The position numbers were made by a program, and so were the translations under genes. A stretch of 64,000 nucleotides of DNA, from positions 186,001-250,000 of the forward strand of contig AUJT01000002.1 in NCBI GenBank assembly GCA_000424365.1, read 5' to 3'. Origin of the DNA: Lachnospiraceae bacterium NK4A144 (lineage in GTDB: Bacteria > Bacillota > Clostridia > Lachnospirales > Lachnospiraceae). Shown here one piece after another: positions 35,611-45,245 of this stretch. The notes below the pieces were generated by a model. The model was given only the letters and a program-made list of their open reading frames with translations. It did not search any database and was not told where the DNA came from. Numbering within the stretch: position 1 is the stretch's first letter; each line of letters starts with the position of its first letter.

Positions 35611-37167
35611 TTAATCATTAAGTTTTACAACAACTCTATTTCCTATCATCTTGCAATAACCATTACATGGATAAATAGGCATACTCATAAATTCATCGTT
35701 ATTTATCAGCTCCGGATCGTTATATATTATATTCAACTTTCGCCCTAAAATTCCTAAGTAGTAATAACTTGCAGTCCCCGGATATGTGATAGACGAATTT
35801 GATGAACCTGTCAATATAGATTGATACCTTATCGCAGCAGGGCTATTATATACCATCCTTGATGAAGCAACATCACCCATAAAAACAACCGGCGTTTTAT
35901 CCTCAATATATCCATCTATACTATTAATATCTTTCCATATGGATTGAGCATGTAACAGCGTATTATCATATACAAGCTTCTTGTATACATAAGCTCCATT
36001 TGAATATATTATACTATTAAAACCAATTACCATTATTGCCAAAATAAATACTGAACTCAATCCCCTTTTAACATACCTAATAGACGAATCAGTACTATTA
36101 AACGAAATCTCTGACATTAGAAAAATAGGAACTAAATACGCCAAACAAAATGCAAATATCATTAATTGATGCATTGTTCCCATCGAAACTAAATAAATAG
36201 CATTCAACGCCAATGGCATCAAAATAATACATGGTATAACTATGCTTAACCCCCCAAAAAAACTCCTATGTTCAATAATGAATAGGATAATTGAAACGAG
36301 CAATAAGACAATCATTAACCAATTAATTAACACTATTGGTCTCGTGTTTATTTCCGAAATGTCCAAAAAGTTTTGGCAAAAATAACTATATGCTTTAGGA
36401 ATAGCCATAAGCACGCCTTTAATCGTCAAAGAACTTAATTTACCAGCGCCATTATAATCTGTAGATAAGGGAATGCCATAGTATTTAGCCGATAAACGCA
36501 TACAAACAAGATATATGGCAGTCGCAAATATTATCGAAACAAGCATCCTTAAACCACTTATGGATACTGATATTACATCTTTCCATGTTTTACTATAACG
36601 AGCTTCGTACATTAACAACAATAAAAACAATCCAATCGAAACACATATATATGCTTGGTATAAAGAAAGACAAACAACCATTGACAACGTGGAAACAAGC
36701 ATATTTAAATATCTCGGCAATTTCTTAAAGGAATATACCGCTAAACATGCAAATAATAATGCCATACAGTCTGCGTCTGCATCGGGAATATACGTACAGA
36801 ACAATGCGGTTAATGTAACATTTCCTCCAAATAATAGTCCTACGCATAAACCTTGAATTTTACTTAACGAAAAGAGCTTTGATACTAAAACTACTGAAAG
36901 TGAAACATATAAAATGCTGAATGCACCTATAACCCATGGTGATGCCATCAGCCTTATGTGCACTAAAAAAGGGTATAACCACCTTCCCAATCTCACTTTA
37001 TCCAAACCATCTGTACCAAAAAAACCCAATGAATCATGTGAATATAGTAAGTTTGCAAAGCAAAATCCATGTGTCAATACCATAATTATTATTGATGAAG
37101 TAAAAATGAATTTGCTTGTTCCATCTAAATACTCTTCTAACCTTTTCATAAATGCTCCAATACCCAT
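35611..37167 (-). CDS. GtrII-like membrane glucosyltransferase
   Basis: A 518-residue polytopic protein with about eleven membrane segments. After the first helix it reads LLYSHDSLGFFGTDGLDKVRLGRWLYPFL, in which the early HD and the GRWLYP stretch are the marks of GtrII-family GT-C enzymes. ALFCTYIPDADADCMALL follows. Family members add glucose (or another hexose) from a polyprenyl-phosphate sugar to an exported O-antigen or similar glycan. It lies between two GT2-FGxG genes (82 and 25 bases). No soluble extra domain is present, and this is one of the few glycan genes here without an FGxG module. Confidence 0.78.
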   Translation of the reverse strand: MGIGAFMKRLEEYLDGTSKFIFTSSIIIMVLTHGFCFANLLYSHDSLGFFGTDGLDKVRLGRWLYPFLVHIRLMASPWVIGAFSILYVSLSVVLVSKLFSLSKIQGLCVGLLFGGNVTLTALFCTYIPDADADCMALLFACLAVYSFKKLPRYLNMLVSTLSMVVCLSLYQAYICVSIGLFLLLLMYEARYSKTWKDVISVSISGLRMLVSIIFATAIYLVCMRLSAKYYGIPLSTDYNGAGKLSSLTIKGVLMAIPKAYSYFCQNFLDISEINTRPIVLINWLMIVLLLVSIILFIIEHRSFFGGLSIVIPCIILMPLALNAIYLVSMGTMHQLMIFAFCLAYLVPIFLMSEISFNSTDSSIRYVKRGLSSVFILAIMVIGFNSIIYSNGAYVYKKLVYDNTLLHAQSIWKDINSIDGYIEDKTPVVFMGDVASSRMVYNSPAAIRYQSILTGSSNSSITYPGTASYYYLGILGRKLNIIYNDPELINNDEFMSMPIYPCNGYCKMIGNRVVVKLND

Positions 37168-37192
37168 TTACTTAATATTTCTATAAATTCTA

Positions 37193-38566
37193 TTATTCAA
37201 TAAGATTATCATCATTTAGAATGCAACTATTACTAACACCAACATCCATCAGTTGTTTTCTTAAATCATTAGCATGCATCTTATTTGCCACAATGAACAT
37301 CGCATTAGGATACCTCTTTACGGCATCTTCCGGACTGGTTATTTCCGGAGAAAAACGTGATCTTGATGACCATTTTGCAGAGTCATTATCTGCGATTAAC
37401 ACCACATCTATCCCAAAATAGAATAATGTATCATAGGTTCGTTTTCCTCGTTGTCCCGAACCTACAATTACAATTGTATTGTCTCCTATTTGTTCTCGTA
37501 CAGTATTTTTCTTATCGTCTGAAATATCATCCCGAATCCGACAGTATTCCTTATATGCCACAGGATTATCTATTAGAAACCTGATATTCATCCACATCTG
37601 CTCATCAAAATCTTTTCTTGAGATTATTCCATCATCAATTGATTTTCTCAAAATATCCCTAAACCACTCCAGAGGTTCTCTAATGTACTCAGAGTCAATA
37701 TTATATTGTGTGAGCGAAATTGCTTTCCCAAACTCCCACACGAACGATTTCGCAATTTTCACATATAAACTATGTGTTTTTTCTAAATCTACAATGCCCC
37801 ATCTCTTTTCATTATTCCCATGTCCATCCAAATAAAAACCCTCAAGCAAACTTTGATACTCTTTATAAGCATTTATTAGGCACTTAGGACTATAGCTTGA
37901 TGACTCATCACGATCCGTTCGATAGTTGTATAAAGGCTCATTGATATAGTATCCACTTGATGCGCAATTTAACGACCTTATCAAAAAACCTATATCTTGA
38001 TACGCTGCGCCAAACGTTTCATTACATCTTATATTAAATTTGTCTAGGAATGACTTCCGATATATTCCATTCCATATATTGCAATCCATCGTCTGAATAG
38101 TAATATTTTCATCACTATTCAAAACCTTACCATACAAATTATCGTTAGAAAGACAACGCAATTCAGTACCTATTATACGACCATCAAATTCTATAAACTT
38201 GCAGGCATTGCATTTAACCAAGTCAAGTTCATTGAGTTCAGCAATTTGAACAAGTCTTTCAATCATATCAACTTCAATGAAATCATCTGTCTCTATAATT
38301 TCAATATATTCACCACTAGCTTGTTCTATTCCCAAATTAACCTGATAGCCATAACTTTTAACCGGACTATTAACAACCTTTATCCTAGAGTCCTGTAATG
38401 CAAAACTATGCAGGATCTCCAGTGTTCCATCTGTAGACCCTGCATCAATACACAGAATTTCAAGTTTTTTCCACGTTTGTTCTATTACGCTTTTAAGACA
38501 TTTCTCTATATAATCTGCCACATTCAATGATGGCATAATAACCGTAACTAACGCATTTTTTTCCAT
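37193..38566 (-). CDS. GT2 glycosyltransferase with C-terminal GxG module
   Basis: A 457-residue GT2 fusion. The transferase has VTVIMPSLNVADYIEKCL, ILCIDAGSTDGTLEIL, NLGIEQASGEYIEIIETDDF (metal motif ETDD) and the AYQDIGFLIRSL acceptor block. The module (about 363-457) begins TIVIVGSGQRGKRTYDTLF, so the first aromatic is replaced by valine, then ADNDSAKWSSRSRF, TSPEDAVKRYPNAMFIVAN. It lies nine bases after the GT4 gene start upstream and is clearly a paralogue of 34212-35528. Donor and acceptor unknown. Confidence 0.85.
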   Translation of the reverse strand: MEKNALVTVIMPSLNVADYIEKCLKSVIEQTWKKLEILCIDAGSTDGTLEILHSFALQDSRIKVVNSPVKSYGYQVNLGIEQASGEYIEIIETDDFIEVDMIERLVQIAELNELDLVKCNACKFIEFDGRIIGTELRCLSNDNLYGKVLNSDENITIQTMDCNIWNGIYRKSFLDKFNIRCNETFGAAYQDIGFLIRSLNCASSGYYINEPLYNYRTDRDESSSYSPKCLINAYKEYQSLLEGFYLDGHGNNEKRWGIVDLEKTHSLYVKIAKSFVWEFGKAISLTQYNIDSEYIREPLEWFRDILRKSIDDGIISRKDFDEQMWMNIRFLIDNPVAYKEYCRIRDDISDDKKNTVREQIGDNTIVIVGSGQRGKRTYDTLFYFGIDVVLIADNDSAKWSSRSRFSPEITSPEDAVKRYPNAMFIVANKMHANDLRKQLMDVGVSNSCILNDDNLIE

Positions 38567-38575
38567 ATATCAAAC

Positions 38576-39940
38576 CTATTCCTCAAGCACATTCCTGAGT
38601 TTCTTCTTAAATGACTCCATTGAAAAATACTCATCAAAAATATGACGTGATTTTTCGGCCATTGTTTCCATTTTTTCTCTATGGTCTATAAGCCACATCA
38701 ACTGTTTCCGCATATTTTCTGAATCACCGCTCTTTAGTACAATACCGTTCTCCTTATCTTTTATAAACGATGCCGTTCCGGTGTGATCTGATGCCATACA
38801 TATCTTCCCGTGCATCATTCCCTCTGTGGCTACTATTGGAAGAGGATCATCCGTGGAAGGTACAGCTATCACGTCAAGCATTTTGAATACATCTGGCATT
38901 TCCTGACGAGTTTTAGTGCCTATGGTTGTACAAAAATCCAGCTTATCGATTTCATCAAGCAGATTTTTTCCATATTCATCATTAGGAATATCTCCAACTA
39001 TAATAATCCGTATCTGATCAATATATTCTTTCGGCATCTGTTTCAATGAATTTAAAAACTCAAGCTGTCCTTTTCTTTTACAAGCAGATCCTATTAATCC
39101 AACAACAATTTTTTGCTTATTCATACCAGACGACTGCACTTTATCCGCCTCGTCTATAATAGCATATTGCAAAATATCAGATTGAATAGACGGAAAATAT
39201 CTTTTCAAATTTTTTTGAGCCCATGTGCTCACGGCAAAAACCCTACCGGCATTTAAGCGCACCGCATCAATATCTAAATCTAACCGGTCATAAAACTGCT
39301 CTGCTTCATGTATCCAGATTATCGGCTTACAAAAATTCTTTATACTATCCACAACCGACAACATGGAAAAAGTATTAACGATCACATGATCAAACTCCTT
39401 CACCCACGCCACATCACTTTCATCTCCGGAACAAATATACCTATATAGATAAACATTTATTCCTTGTGCTGTAATCTCATCAATAAATGTTCGATTCCCA
39501 GCCTCGGCAGCAATAGTGACAGCATATCCAATATCCCGTATAGCCATTGCAGCATAAAGACATGCTATTGGTGCGCCAGTGTAATCTAATGGATTGGAAA
39601 TGATCAGAACTTTTCTTTGCTTTCCAAATGAATCGCCATAATACACGTCTATCCTATGACGATCTCTCATGTACAAAAATTCGTTAAAGTCAAGTATGTT
39701 TTCTTCATCAATTCCCTCATTCAAAAGTTGCTCTCGCATTTCAGCAGCTTTGGCACTCATAAGAACAACCTTGTCAAAACGAATCCCTTCCCATTCTTTT
39801 GGACTTATTATGCCTATGTTTTCTAATTCAGTTCCCTGCTTCTCTTTATCATTATCTAAGAAGGCAACTATTTTATATCCAGTAAACTCATTTCTACGAT
39901 TTTTATAAAAAAGTCCCGTTCCAAAAATTGCAATATCCAT
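38576..39940 (-). CDS. GT4 glycosyltransferase with N-terminal FGxG module
   Basis: A 454-residue fusion in which the FGxG module leads. Residues 1 to about 95 read MDIAIFGTGLFYKNRRNEF, AFLDNDKEKQGTEL, SPKEWEGIRFDKVVLMSA. A GT-B transferase follows: VLIISNPLDYTGAPIACLYAAMAI (the N-terminal glycine-rich loop), VGLIGSACKRKGQLEFL (start of the donor domain) and the EX7E-like DPLPIVATEGMMHGK. It lies nine bases upstream of a GT2-module gene and 39 downstream of the WbsX-like gene start. The module position, before rather than after the catalytic domain, argues that the module is a movable unit. Confidence 0.85.
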   Translation of the reverse strand: MDIAIFGTGLFYKNRRNEFTGYKIVAFLDNDKEKQGTELENIGIISPKEWEGIRFDKVVLMSAKAAEMREQLLNEGIDEENILDFNEFLYMRDRHRIDVYYGDSFGKQRKVLIISNPLDYTGAPIACLYAAMAIRDIGYAVTIAAEAGNRTFIDEITAQGINVYLYRYICSGDESDVAWVKEFDHVIVNTFSMLSVVDSIKNFCKPIIWIHEAEQFYDRLDLDIDAVRLNAGRVFAVSTWAQKNLKRYFPSIQSDILQYAIIDEADKVQSSGMNKQKIVVGLIGSACKRKGQLEFLNSLKQMPKEYIDQIRIIIVGDIPNDEYGKNLLDEIDKLDFCTTIGTKTRQEMPDVFKMLDVIAVPSTDDPLPIVATEGMMHGKICMASDHTGTASFIKDKENGIVLKSGDSENMRKQLMWLIDHREKMETMAEKSRHIFDEYFSMESFKKKLRNVLEE

Positions 39941-39979
39941 ACATTAATGCTTTCTATATTTTCATTCGTAGCACAGTTG

Positions 39980-41509
39980 TCACTTATCCAGAAACATATC
40001 AAGAAACTCATCAACAGAAACTATTTCGTTAAACTTCTCTTTATTCAAATTCTTCTTTATTGTCAGATAGTCCTGCATTACTGTCACAATTGCGATATCC
40101 GCTTCCGGCATATCTTCATCCGGGCGATAAACATCTATCTCATCTTTAACAGCTTTCCGATCGATATAGAAATTAATTCCAACACCATAATTAGACAGCA
40201 TAAACCTAAGATGTTTACCTATCATACCCGCACCATACACTGCAATAGTACGAATCTGCTTTTCCTCTAATAAGCTCTTTAGATCAACATCACTTTCAAT
40301 TACTTTTAAGATCTTATCAAGTGTCTGCCAAAATCCCCTCTGACGCTTTCTAGTACGAATTTCAGCGTTATAGCGGTCAATATCTCCCTGTTCCACACAA
40401 TCCAATACCAAGCAATCAATTTTGCTATCTTGTCTTGCATTTTTGATAGCCTCTAAAAATGCATAACCATACTTAGCATCCGGCTCAAGGTACATCCCCT
40501 CGCCCCACTCATTCCAAGCATTTATAAAAAGAAAAGGACTATTAAGACTTTTACCCTTCTCTATCATCCTCTTCATATGTTCTTCAAAAATTTGAGGATC
40601 ACGACCAACTACTATCTGACTTCCTTCTGATCTTCTAGGTGAATCATCGTACCCGACAAAAGTGCTTAATGGATATCCATTTACCACTCTCTGTTTTTCA
40701 ATCCTATGCAAAACATCTTCATATTCAGAACATCTTGAAACACCCCTATCACAAGGCTTTGTGTTATATAGATATATTAAAGCATCTGCAGGTTCTCTTA
40801 TTTCATAAACGCCCTTTATCTCTCCACTATAGTCGATAACTGTCTGATGGATAAAAAATATACCATCAAAGCCCACCTTCTGTGCAAGCTCATTCCAACA
40901 TTTTTCCATTTCATCGATAACATCAATACACTCTGATTTATAGATCATAAATACAGGCTTATTCTCATGTAAAATGTATCTCTCATCCTTAAAAAAGGGT
41001 AATAGATAGTTAAAATGATCAATCCACGCCTGCTCATCACCATAGTCCTGCTCAAGCAAGACTCCTGAATCAGCTATATTTTCTACACTCTCAGCATCTT
41101 CATCATCAAATTTAGGAGCCCATGCGTTAACATTTCCATCTATCTTTGACCATGAACGGATCCAAGACTCATTTGCCCAAGAAAAACAAAATGGCATATC
41201 TATATCTTTCCATTTCAAAAGATTTTCTGCCGGTTTCTCTAATACTTTCCTACCGTCCTTGAAATAGTAATGATACATACACATACCATCTATTCCATAC
41301 TTGTGCATTAAATCGGCCTGCCAAGCCATAGTCTTCTTATCTAACAAATCATAGTAATTCTCATTTAACGGCACTCTAGGCTCTTCATGACCTTCAAAAA
41401 AAGGCTCCGCCTTTTTAACCGCAGTCCACTCTGTATATCCGTCTCCCCACCATTCATCATTTTCCTTTGTACGATGAAACTGAGGTAAATATAATGCTAA
41501 TATCTTCAT
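39980..41509 (-). CDS. WbsX-like (glycoside hydrolase 99-like) protein with C-terminal YGxG module
   Basis: A 509-residue fusion. The first about 365 residues are the WbsX type, a GH99-like TIM barrel common in polysaccharide loci: MKILALYLPQFHRTKENDEWWG, GYTEWTAVKKAEPFF, CMYHYYFKDGR, FCFSWANESWIRSWS, and INAWNEWGEGMYLEPD. The start is the ATG at 41509 (MKILALYLP); the frame opens five codons earlier. The last about 90 residues are the module (IAVYGAGMIGKHLRFML, FYIDRKAVKDEIDVY, VTVMQDYLTIKKNL). The substrate is unknown; WbsX proteins have been proposed to act as glycosyltransferases or on lipid-linked glycan. The 118 bases upstream contain no gene. Confidence 0.82.
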   Translation of the reverse strand: MKILALYLPQFHRTKENDEWWGDGYTEWTAVKKAEPFFEGHEEPRVPLNENYYDLLDKKTMAWQADLMHKYGIDGMCMYHYYFKDGRKVLEKPAENLLKWKDIDMPFCFSWANESWIRSWSKIDGNVNAWAPKFDDEDAESVENIADSGVLLEQDYGDEQAWIDHFNYLLPFFKDERYILHENKPVFMIYKSECIDVIDEMEKCWNELAQKVGFDGIFFIHQTVIDYSGEIKGVYEIREPADALIYLYNTKPCDRGVSRCSEYEDVLHRIEKQRVVNGYPLSTFVGYDDSPRRSEGSQIVVGRDPQIFEEHMKRMIEKGKSLNSPFLFINAWNEWGEGMYLEPDAKYGYAFLEAIKNARQDSKIDCLVLDCVEQGDIDRYNAEIRTRKRQRGFWQTLDKILKVIESDVDLKSLLEEKQIRTIAVYGAGMIGKHLRFMLSNYGVGINFYIDRKAVKDEIDVYRPDEDMPEADIAIVTVMQDYLTIKKNLNKEKFNEIVSVDEFLDMFLDK

Positions 41510-41642
41510 TCTCAAATTACTCACTTTAATAAATATGGTTTAGATTCACGTCGCTTTAACCTATTCCCTGTTACATGCACTCTCTAAAAATATATTTATG
41601 AACACATTACCGTATTCTTCATATTTCCCATCATGCTTGCTA

Positions 41643-42923
41643 TCATATTCTTTGATAAATGTTTCTCATGTCAAATTCAATAATATTTTCAAAACCTTGA
41701 TTCTTTAGATTCTCAACGATTTCTGCTCGTATCTTATTTCGAATTGACATTATAATAACAGTATCGTCTGAAGCCTCAATGTCTGTTATTCTATTCACTG
41801 GTCTGTTGAAAAAATGGCCCATATCAAATAAAGCATTAGATACAACAAAACTCACTCTTCCTTTTTCTTCCACAGAGTACATCCTATAAATATATTCTGC
41901 TACAGTCCCTGTTCCGTATATCAGAATTTGATCATATTTCTTCGAACGTTCTACCGCACTACAAATTTTTCCGTATTCATCTAAAAAAACTTTATTTCTT
42001 TCTTCTTCATCAAGACAAATTAATTTTACAAGTTCAGAATTTATAATAGGTACATCCGGAAACTTCACAATTAATTCTTTCAACCGAACAACAAATTTAT
42101 TAATTTCTTTTTCATATTCATCTGGAGCCTGGAAATACATTTCCCGAATCTTTTTTACAATAATCGTAATACTCTCTCGCATCAAACGCATTTTTACGTA
42201 ATATGGAACATCACAGCCAGAGTTTAGAATCTTATCATATACCTTTAATGTAGTATCATATAAATAATTACCTGTATGCGTAGCACTCAATGAGTTTTCA
42301 AAATAATGGTACGCACTCTTTCCCGTATAGAATACATACGATGCCTTATGAAAAAGCATCCAATTACAATCCAAATCTTCACATATAGGTATACTTTCAT
42401 CCGATTGAACGTTGTCAAATAATCGTGCTCTGTACACCTTTCCACATAGTTCCCATCTAAAAAAAGTCCACCGAAACATTTCCTCAACAGCTGCTTCTCT
42501 TGCAAAAAGATGGTCTTCCCCGATAATTCCTACTGGCTTCACTGTTCCATCAGAAAGCTCAAGTACCATTCTTTCAACACAAATATCTGCTGTAGAATTA
42601 TTATTAAACGAATTGACTGCAACTTCGATAAAATCTTCATCAATCCAATCATCACTATCTACAAATGCAATAAAATCTCCACTGCATTCTCTAATACCAT
42701 GATTTCTTGCCGATGTTACACCCTTATTTTCCTGATGTATAACATGAACATTTTCATTTTTCTCAGCATAAAGATTACATATCTTTCCTGAATCATCTGT
42801 AGAACCGTCATCTACCAGTACAATTTCCACATTCCCATATGACTGATTAAGTAACGAGTCTACGCATCTTTTCAAAAATTGCTCCGCATTATACACCGGA
42901 ACGATCACACTTACTAATTCCAT
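41643..42923 (-). CDS. GT2 glycosyltransferase with C-terminal YGxG module
   Basis: A 426-residue GT2 fusion. The start is the ATG at 42923 (MELVSVIVPVYNAEQFLKRC), which has an AGGGAGA site about eight bases before it; the open frame is longer but lacks such a site. Transferase motifs are EIVLVDDGSTDDSGKI, NHGIRECSGDFIAFVDSDDW and PICEDLDCNW. Residues about 332-426 are the module: ILIYGTGTVAEYIYRMY, FVVSNALFDMGHFFN, VIIMSIRNKIRAEIVENL. It is the most upstream gene of the second glycan block. Immediately before it (from 42950) lies a solo IS66 end, so its transcription start may be in mobile-element sequence. Confidence 0.86.
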   Translation of the reverse strand: MELVSVIVPVYNAEQFLKRCVDSLLNQSYGNVEIVLVDDGSTDDSGKICNLYAEKNENVHVIHQENKGVTSARNHGIRECSGDFIAFVDSDDWIDEDFIEVAVNSFNNNSTADICVERMVLELSDGTVKPVGIIGEDHLFAREAAVEEMFRWTFFRWELCGKVYRARLFDNVQSDESIPICEDLDCNWMLFHKASYVFYTGKSAYHYFENSLSATHTGNYLYDTTLKVYDKILNSGCDVPYYVKMRLMRESITIIVKKIREMYFQAPDEYEKEINKFVVRLKELIVKFPDVPIINSELVKLICLDEEERNKVFLDEYGKICSAVERSKKYDQILIYGTGTVAEYIYRMYSVEEKGRVSFVVSNALFDMGHFFNRPVNRITDIEASDDTVIIMSIRNKIRAEIVENLKNQGFENIIEFDMRNIYQRI

Positions 42924-42949
42924 CACGATCTCCCTAAATACGTTTATTC

Positions 42950-43031
42950 GTAAGTACCTAACCACACATACAATTCTATAACACCCAATTCACAAGACAA
43001 TTCCATTATCATATCTAAATTCGTGTTGCGT
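42950..43031 (+). repeat. Solo IS66 left end
   Basis: Eighty-two bases from GTAAGTACCTAACCACACAT to the TTCGTGTTGCG at 43021-43031 match the left ends at 28068 and 43217 with many substitutions but no major gap. No tnpA follows; the match ends at the base after GTTGCG. It is an old truncated end, 27 bases before the start codon of the GT2 gene on the minus strand. Confidence 0.72.
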
Positions 43032-43216
43032 GAAATGTGGGATTAAAAATCTCAGCTATCTAAATATCTCAAAACATATTCTTCATCTGAATACCGTCAT
43101 ACCATCATCCAATTCATAGATTTCATCCTTTAAAAACAGCTGTTCCGATGAATTGCAATCTATAGATTTCATGATACAAATTATGAAGCATTTATCTATA
43201 TTTATATTCTTAACTT
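43032..43216. other. Spacer between two IS66 ends, no gene
   Basis: No gene is visible. A short direct repeat (ATAGATTTCAT) occurs at about 43125 and 43163 within otherwise AT-rich unique sequence. The upstream promoter of the GT2 block may lie here or in the IS66 ends on either side. Confidence 0.5.
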
Positions 43217-43339
43217 GTAAGCTCCTAATCACACGTACCTTTTCATAACACCAAATTCATGAGACAATCCCGCTATCATATCCAAATTCGTGTTGCGCGA
43301 TCTGCGCGATTCGTGCCTGATTCTAAGGAGGTCGTTCTC

Positions 43340-43747
43340 ATGAACGCTAAACAAAAAAATCATCAGGTCAAAACGACCGAATGGGCGGCTCTCATCAAAA
43401 AGCAATCCGAAAGTAATCTTACCGTTAAGAAATGGTGTGATCAAAACAATTATTCCATTCACACTTATAATTACTGGAAGCATCAATTAAAGGAAGAAGC
43501 TTTCAGTTCTATTGTACCTGACATTGTTCCTTTGGCTCAGCCATCTTTTACATCCCTTTTGCCGAATGACTTGACTTTAAAATCTCCTATATCGTTAGAT
43601 TCGTGTAATTCGCGCGATTTGCGCGACTCAAAAACTACCGAAACTCAATCAGCGCTTATCTCCATTGAAGATATCCGCATTGAAATAGTTCCCTCTGTTT
43701 CAGACGAAGTTACACTCGGAGTGATCAAGGCGGTGCGTCATGTTTAG
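43340..43747 (+). CDS. tnpA: IS66 accessory protein TnpA
   Basis: A 135-residue homologue of the TnpA at 28192-28599, differing at scattered positions. The HTH-like segment reads TEWAALIKKQSESNLTVKKW followed by the conserved IHTYNYWKHQL. The ATG at 43340 has an AAGGAGG site nine bases before it. It overlaps the tnpB start by eight bases. The element around it is dead, so this is a leftover coding sequence that has stayed open. Confidence 0.86.
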   Translation: MNAKQKNHQVKTTEWAALIKKQSESNLTVKKWCDQNNYSIHTYNYWKHQLKEEAFSSIVPDIVPLAQPSFTSLLPNDLTLKSPISLDSCNSRDLRDSKTTETQSALISIEDIRIEIVPSVSDEVTLGVIKAVRHV

Positions 43748-44312
43748 AACAATACCTTATAGTTCTTTTTCTTCAATCTACCTCGTCTGCGGTTACACAG
43801 ATAGTAAACGCTTCATAGTTAGTACATAGAAATCTGTTTTTTTCATGGATGATTCAAATAGTGAAAGAAATGTTTGAAAAGTTGAAAAAGATTACAAACT
43901 TTTCACACTTTTTCAACTTTTAACACTCTATGATATGAGGCGCAGATGAAAACAAGTAAAAAAGTAGCTTATCCTGATATCAGGATAAACCGGATACACT
44001 GATCTTAGGCGTGAAATAGATTGGCTGGCTCAGATCATCAAATGCCAGTTTCATCTTGATCCGTATGATAAAAAAACTCTGTTCCTATTCTGCGGAAGAC
44101 GAACAAACCGCATCAAGGAACTCCTCTGGGAAGGAGCTTGATTTCTTCTCCTTTACAAGAGACTCGGAAGCGGTGGTGCCTTCAACTGACCAAGAACTAC
44201 AAACGATGTTCTTGCCATAACCCCAGATCAGTACTGTGCTTTGATGCAGGGGCTGGAAATCATTGCCAGACACCCCATCACAGAAATCGATAGCAGCCGG
44301 TTACTTGTTTGA
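43740..44312 (+). pseudogene. IS66 tnpB, interrupted
   Basis: The N-terminal part (43740-43802) reads MFRTIPYSSFSSIYLVCGYT and D. It is then interrupted by about 188 bases and resumes at 44001 with DLRREIDWLAQIIKCQFHLD, LFLFCGRRTNRIKELLWEG, which is the IS66 TnpB core. Two in-frame TGA codons follow (in place of the Gly of GDGF and the Trp of FNWP), and then a normal end (ITPDQYCALMQGLEII ... SRLLV). It cannot be functional. Confidence 0.85.
43803..43990 (+). mobile_element. Small palindrome-rich insert in tnpB
   Basis: About 188 bases between two near-identical 13-base stretches: CGGTTACACAGAT (43790-43802) and CGGATACACTGAT (43991-44003), which may be a target duplication. Inside are a perfect 14-bp hairpin (43877-43890 with 43908-43921) and a perfect 20-base palindrome (43969-43988, centre GATATC). 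No ORF. The part from 43803 to 43921 is repeated, inverted, at 23386-23503. This fits a MITE-like element, but the palindrome is at one end only. Confidence 0.6.
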
Positions 44313-44409
44313 TCATTGTGCAAAAGGTAGAACTTTTTGTTATTCAAATGCCCTTCTGATCAGCTTTTCATAAGGGCTTCCACGTCACCATATAAGACGG
44401 TTCGGATCC

Positions 44410-45186
44410 TTAAATCGGAAATATTTGTCCGTTTTCATTTTTTATAAAAAACATTACATTTGGTTCCTTTAGTAAAGCGTACGCTCTCCAAAAGACATTC
44501 TGCAAACTCCAAAGCGGCGTTCTATAAAAAAGCTTAAATAATATACTAAAAAATCTATAGCTATAACAAGCAGTAGCCATTCTTCTCAAAAAATAAAGAA
44601 ACTTACTGTCAACAATACGAGTATACAAAATCCCCGATATGTCTACACATTTATCTACCTGCATTCCGACATCAATAACCGCTTGATTGACATTTCTTTT
44701 TGTCGTAGGAAGAGAATGAGTATAATCTATATTATAAAATTCCATTCCCAGCTTCATACAATCCGGAAATTGCAGAATCAATACCCCATCATCTTTTAAT
44801 ACATTCCTTAGATTGTTCAACGTCTCATATAACTCGATTCCATTTGACAAATGCTCTATTACAAATCCTACAAAAACAACATCAAATTTCTTATCTACTG
44901 GTATATCAGGCAATGAAGATTCTATTATACAATCTTTTTCAATACCTAAATTCTCTAAGGCCTTACGATTACGATCCATTGCATAATATTTTCCATACCC
45001 CCCCCGGTATACAGCATTACAAAAATATCCCTTGCCAGGTCCAATTTCCAATATCTTAGCCGAACCATCTTTCGGAAATTTATACTTATCAAAAACAAAC
45101 TCTATTAACCGCTGAGCATTATTAATCAACAATTCTTTTGCAAATTTAGGTTGACGATTATTTAAAAACACATCATATACTGCCAT
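44410..45186 (-). CDS. Class I SAM-dependent methyltransferase
   Basis: A 258-residue methyltransferase. The SAM-binding loop is KILEIGPGKGYFCNAVY (near residue 45), motif II is YYAMDRNRKALENL, the acidic post-II region is SSLPDIPVDKKFDVVFVGFVIEHLSNG (broken here at DVVF), and motif III is VLKDDGVLILQFPD. The C-terminal part is hydrophobic and basic (FFSILFKLFYRTP), perhaps for membrane contact. The last gene of a tightly linked set running from 50370 to 44410, it lies 59 bases after the EamA/SMR-like gene. Its target is probably a sugar or lipid-linked intermediate. Confidence 0.82.
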   Translation of the reverse strand: MAVYDVFLNNRQPKFAKELLINNAQRLIEFVFDKYKFPKDGSAKILEIGPGKGYFCNAVYRGGYGKYYAMDRNRKALENLGIEKDCIIESSLPDIPVDKKFDVVFVGFVIEHLSNGIELYETLNNLRNVLKDDGVLILQFPDCMKLGMEFYNIDYTHSLPTTKRNVNQAVIDVGMQVDKCVDISGILYTRIVDSKFLYFLRRMATACYSYRFFSILFKLFYRTPLWSLQNVFWRAYALLKEPNVMFFIKNENGQIFPI

Positions 45187-45245
45187 TTATATACCCTCTC
45201 TTAATCTGCTTACAAAACCTCTCTTTTTTTCTTGCATATTATAAT

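Larger units (their letters stand above)
43217..44312 (+). mobile_element. Degenerate IS66 element
   Basis: The left end starts GTAAGC at 43217. An intact tnpA and a tnpB split by a small insert and by two in-frame stops follow. No tnpC and no recognisable right end were found after 44312, so the element was cut after tnpB. It resembles the derivative at 28068-28819 but is an independent, differently decayed copy. Confidence 0.8.

Noticed and set aside
44085-44273. 62-codon minus-strand open frame
   Set aside because: It is antisense to the decayed IS66 tnpB, which reads much better on the plus strand.
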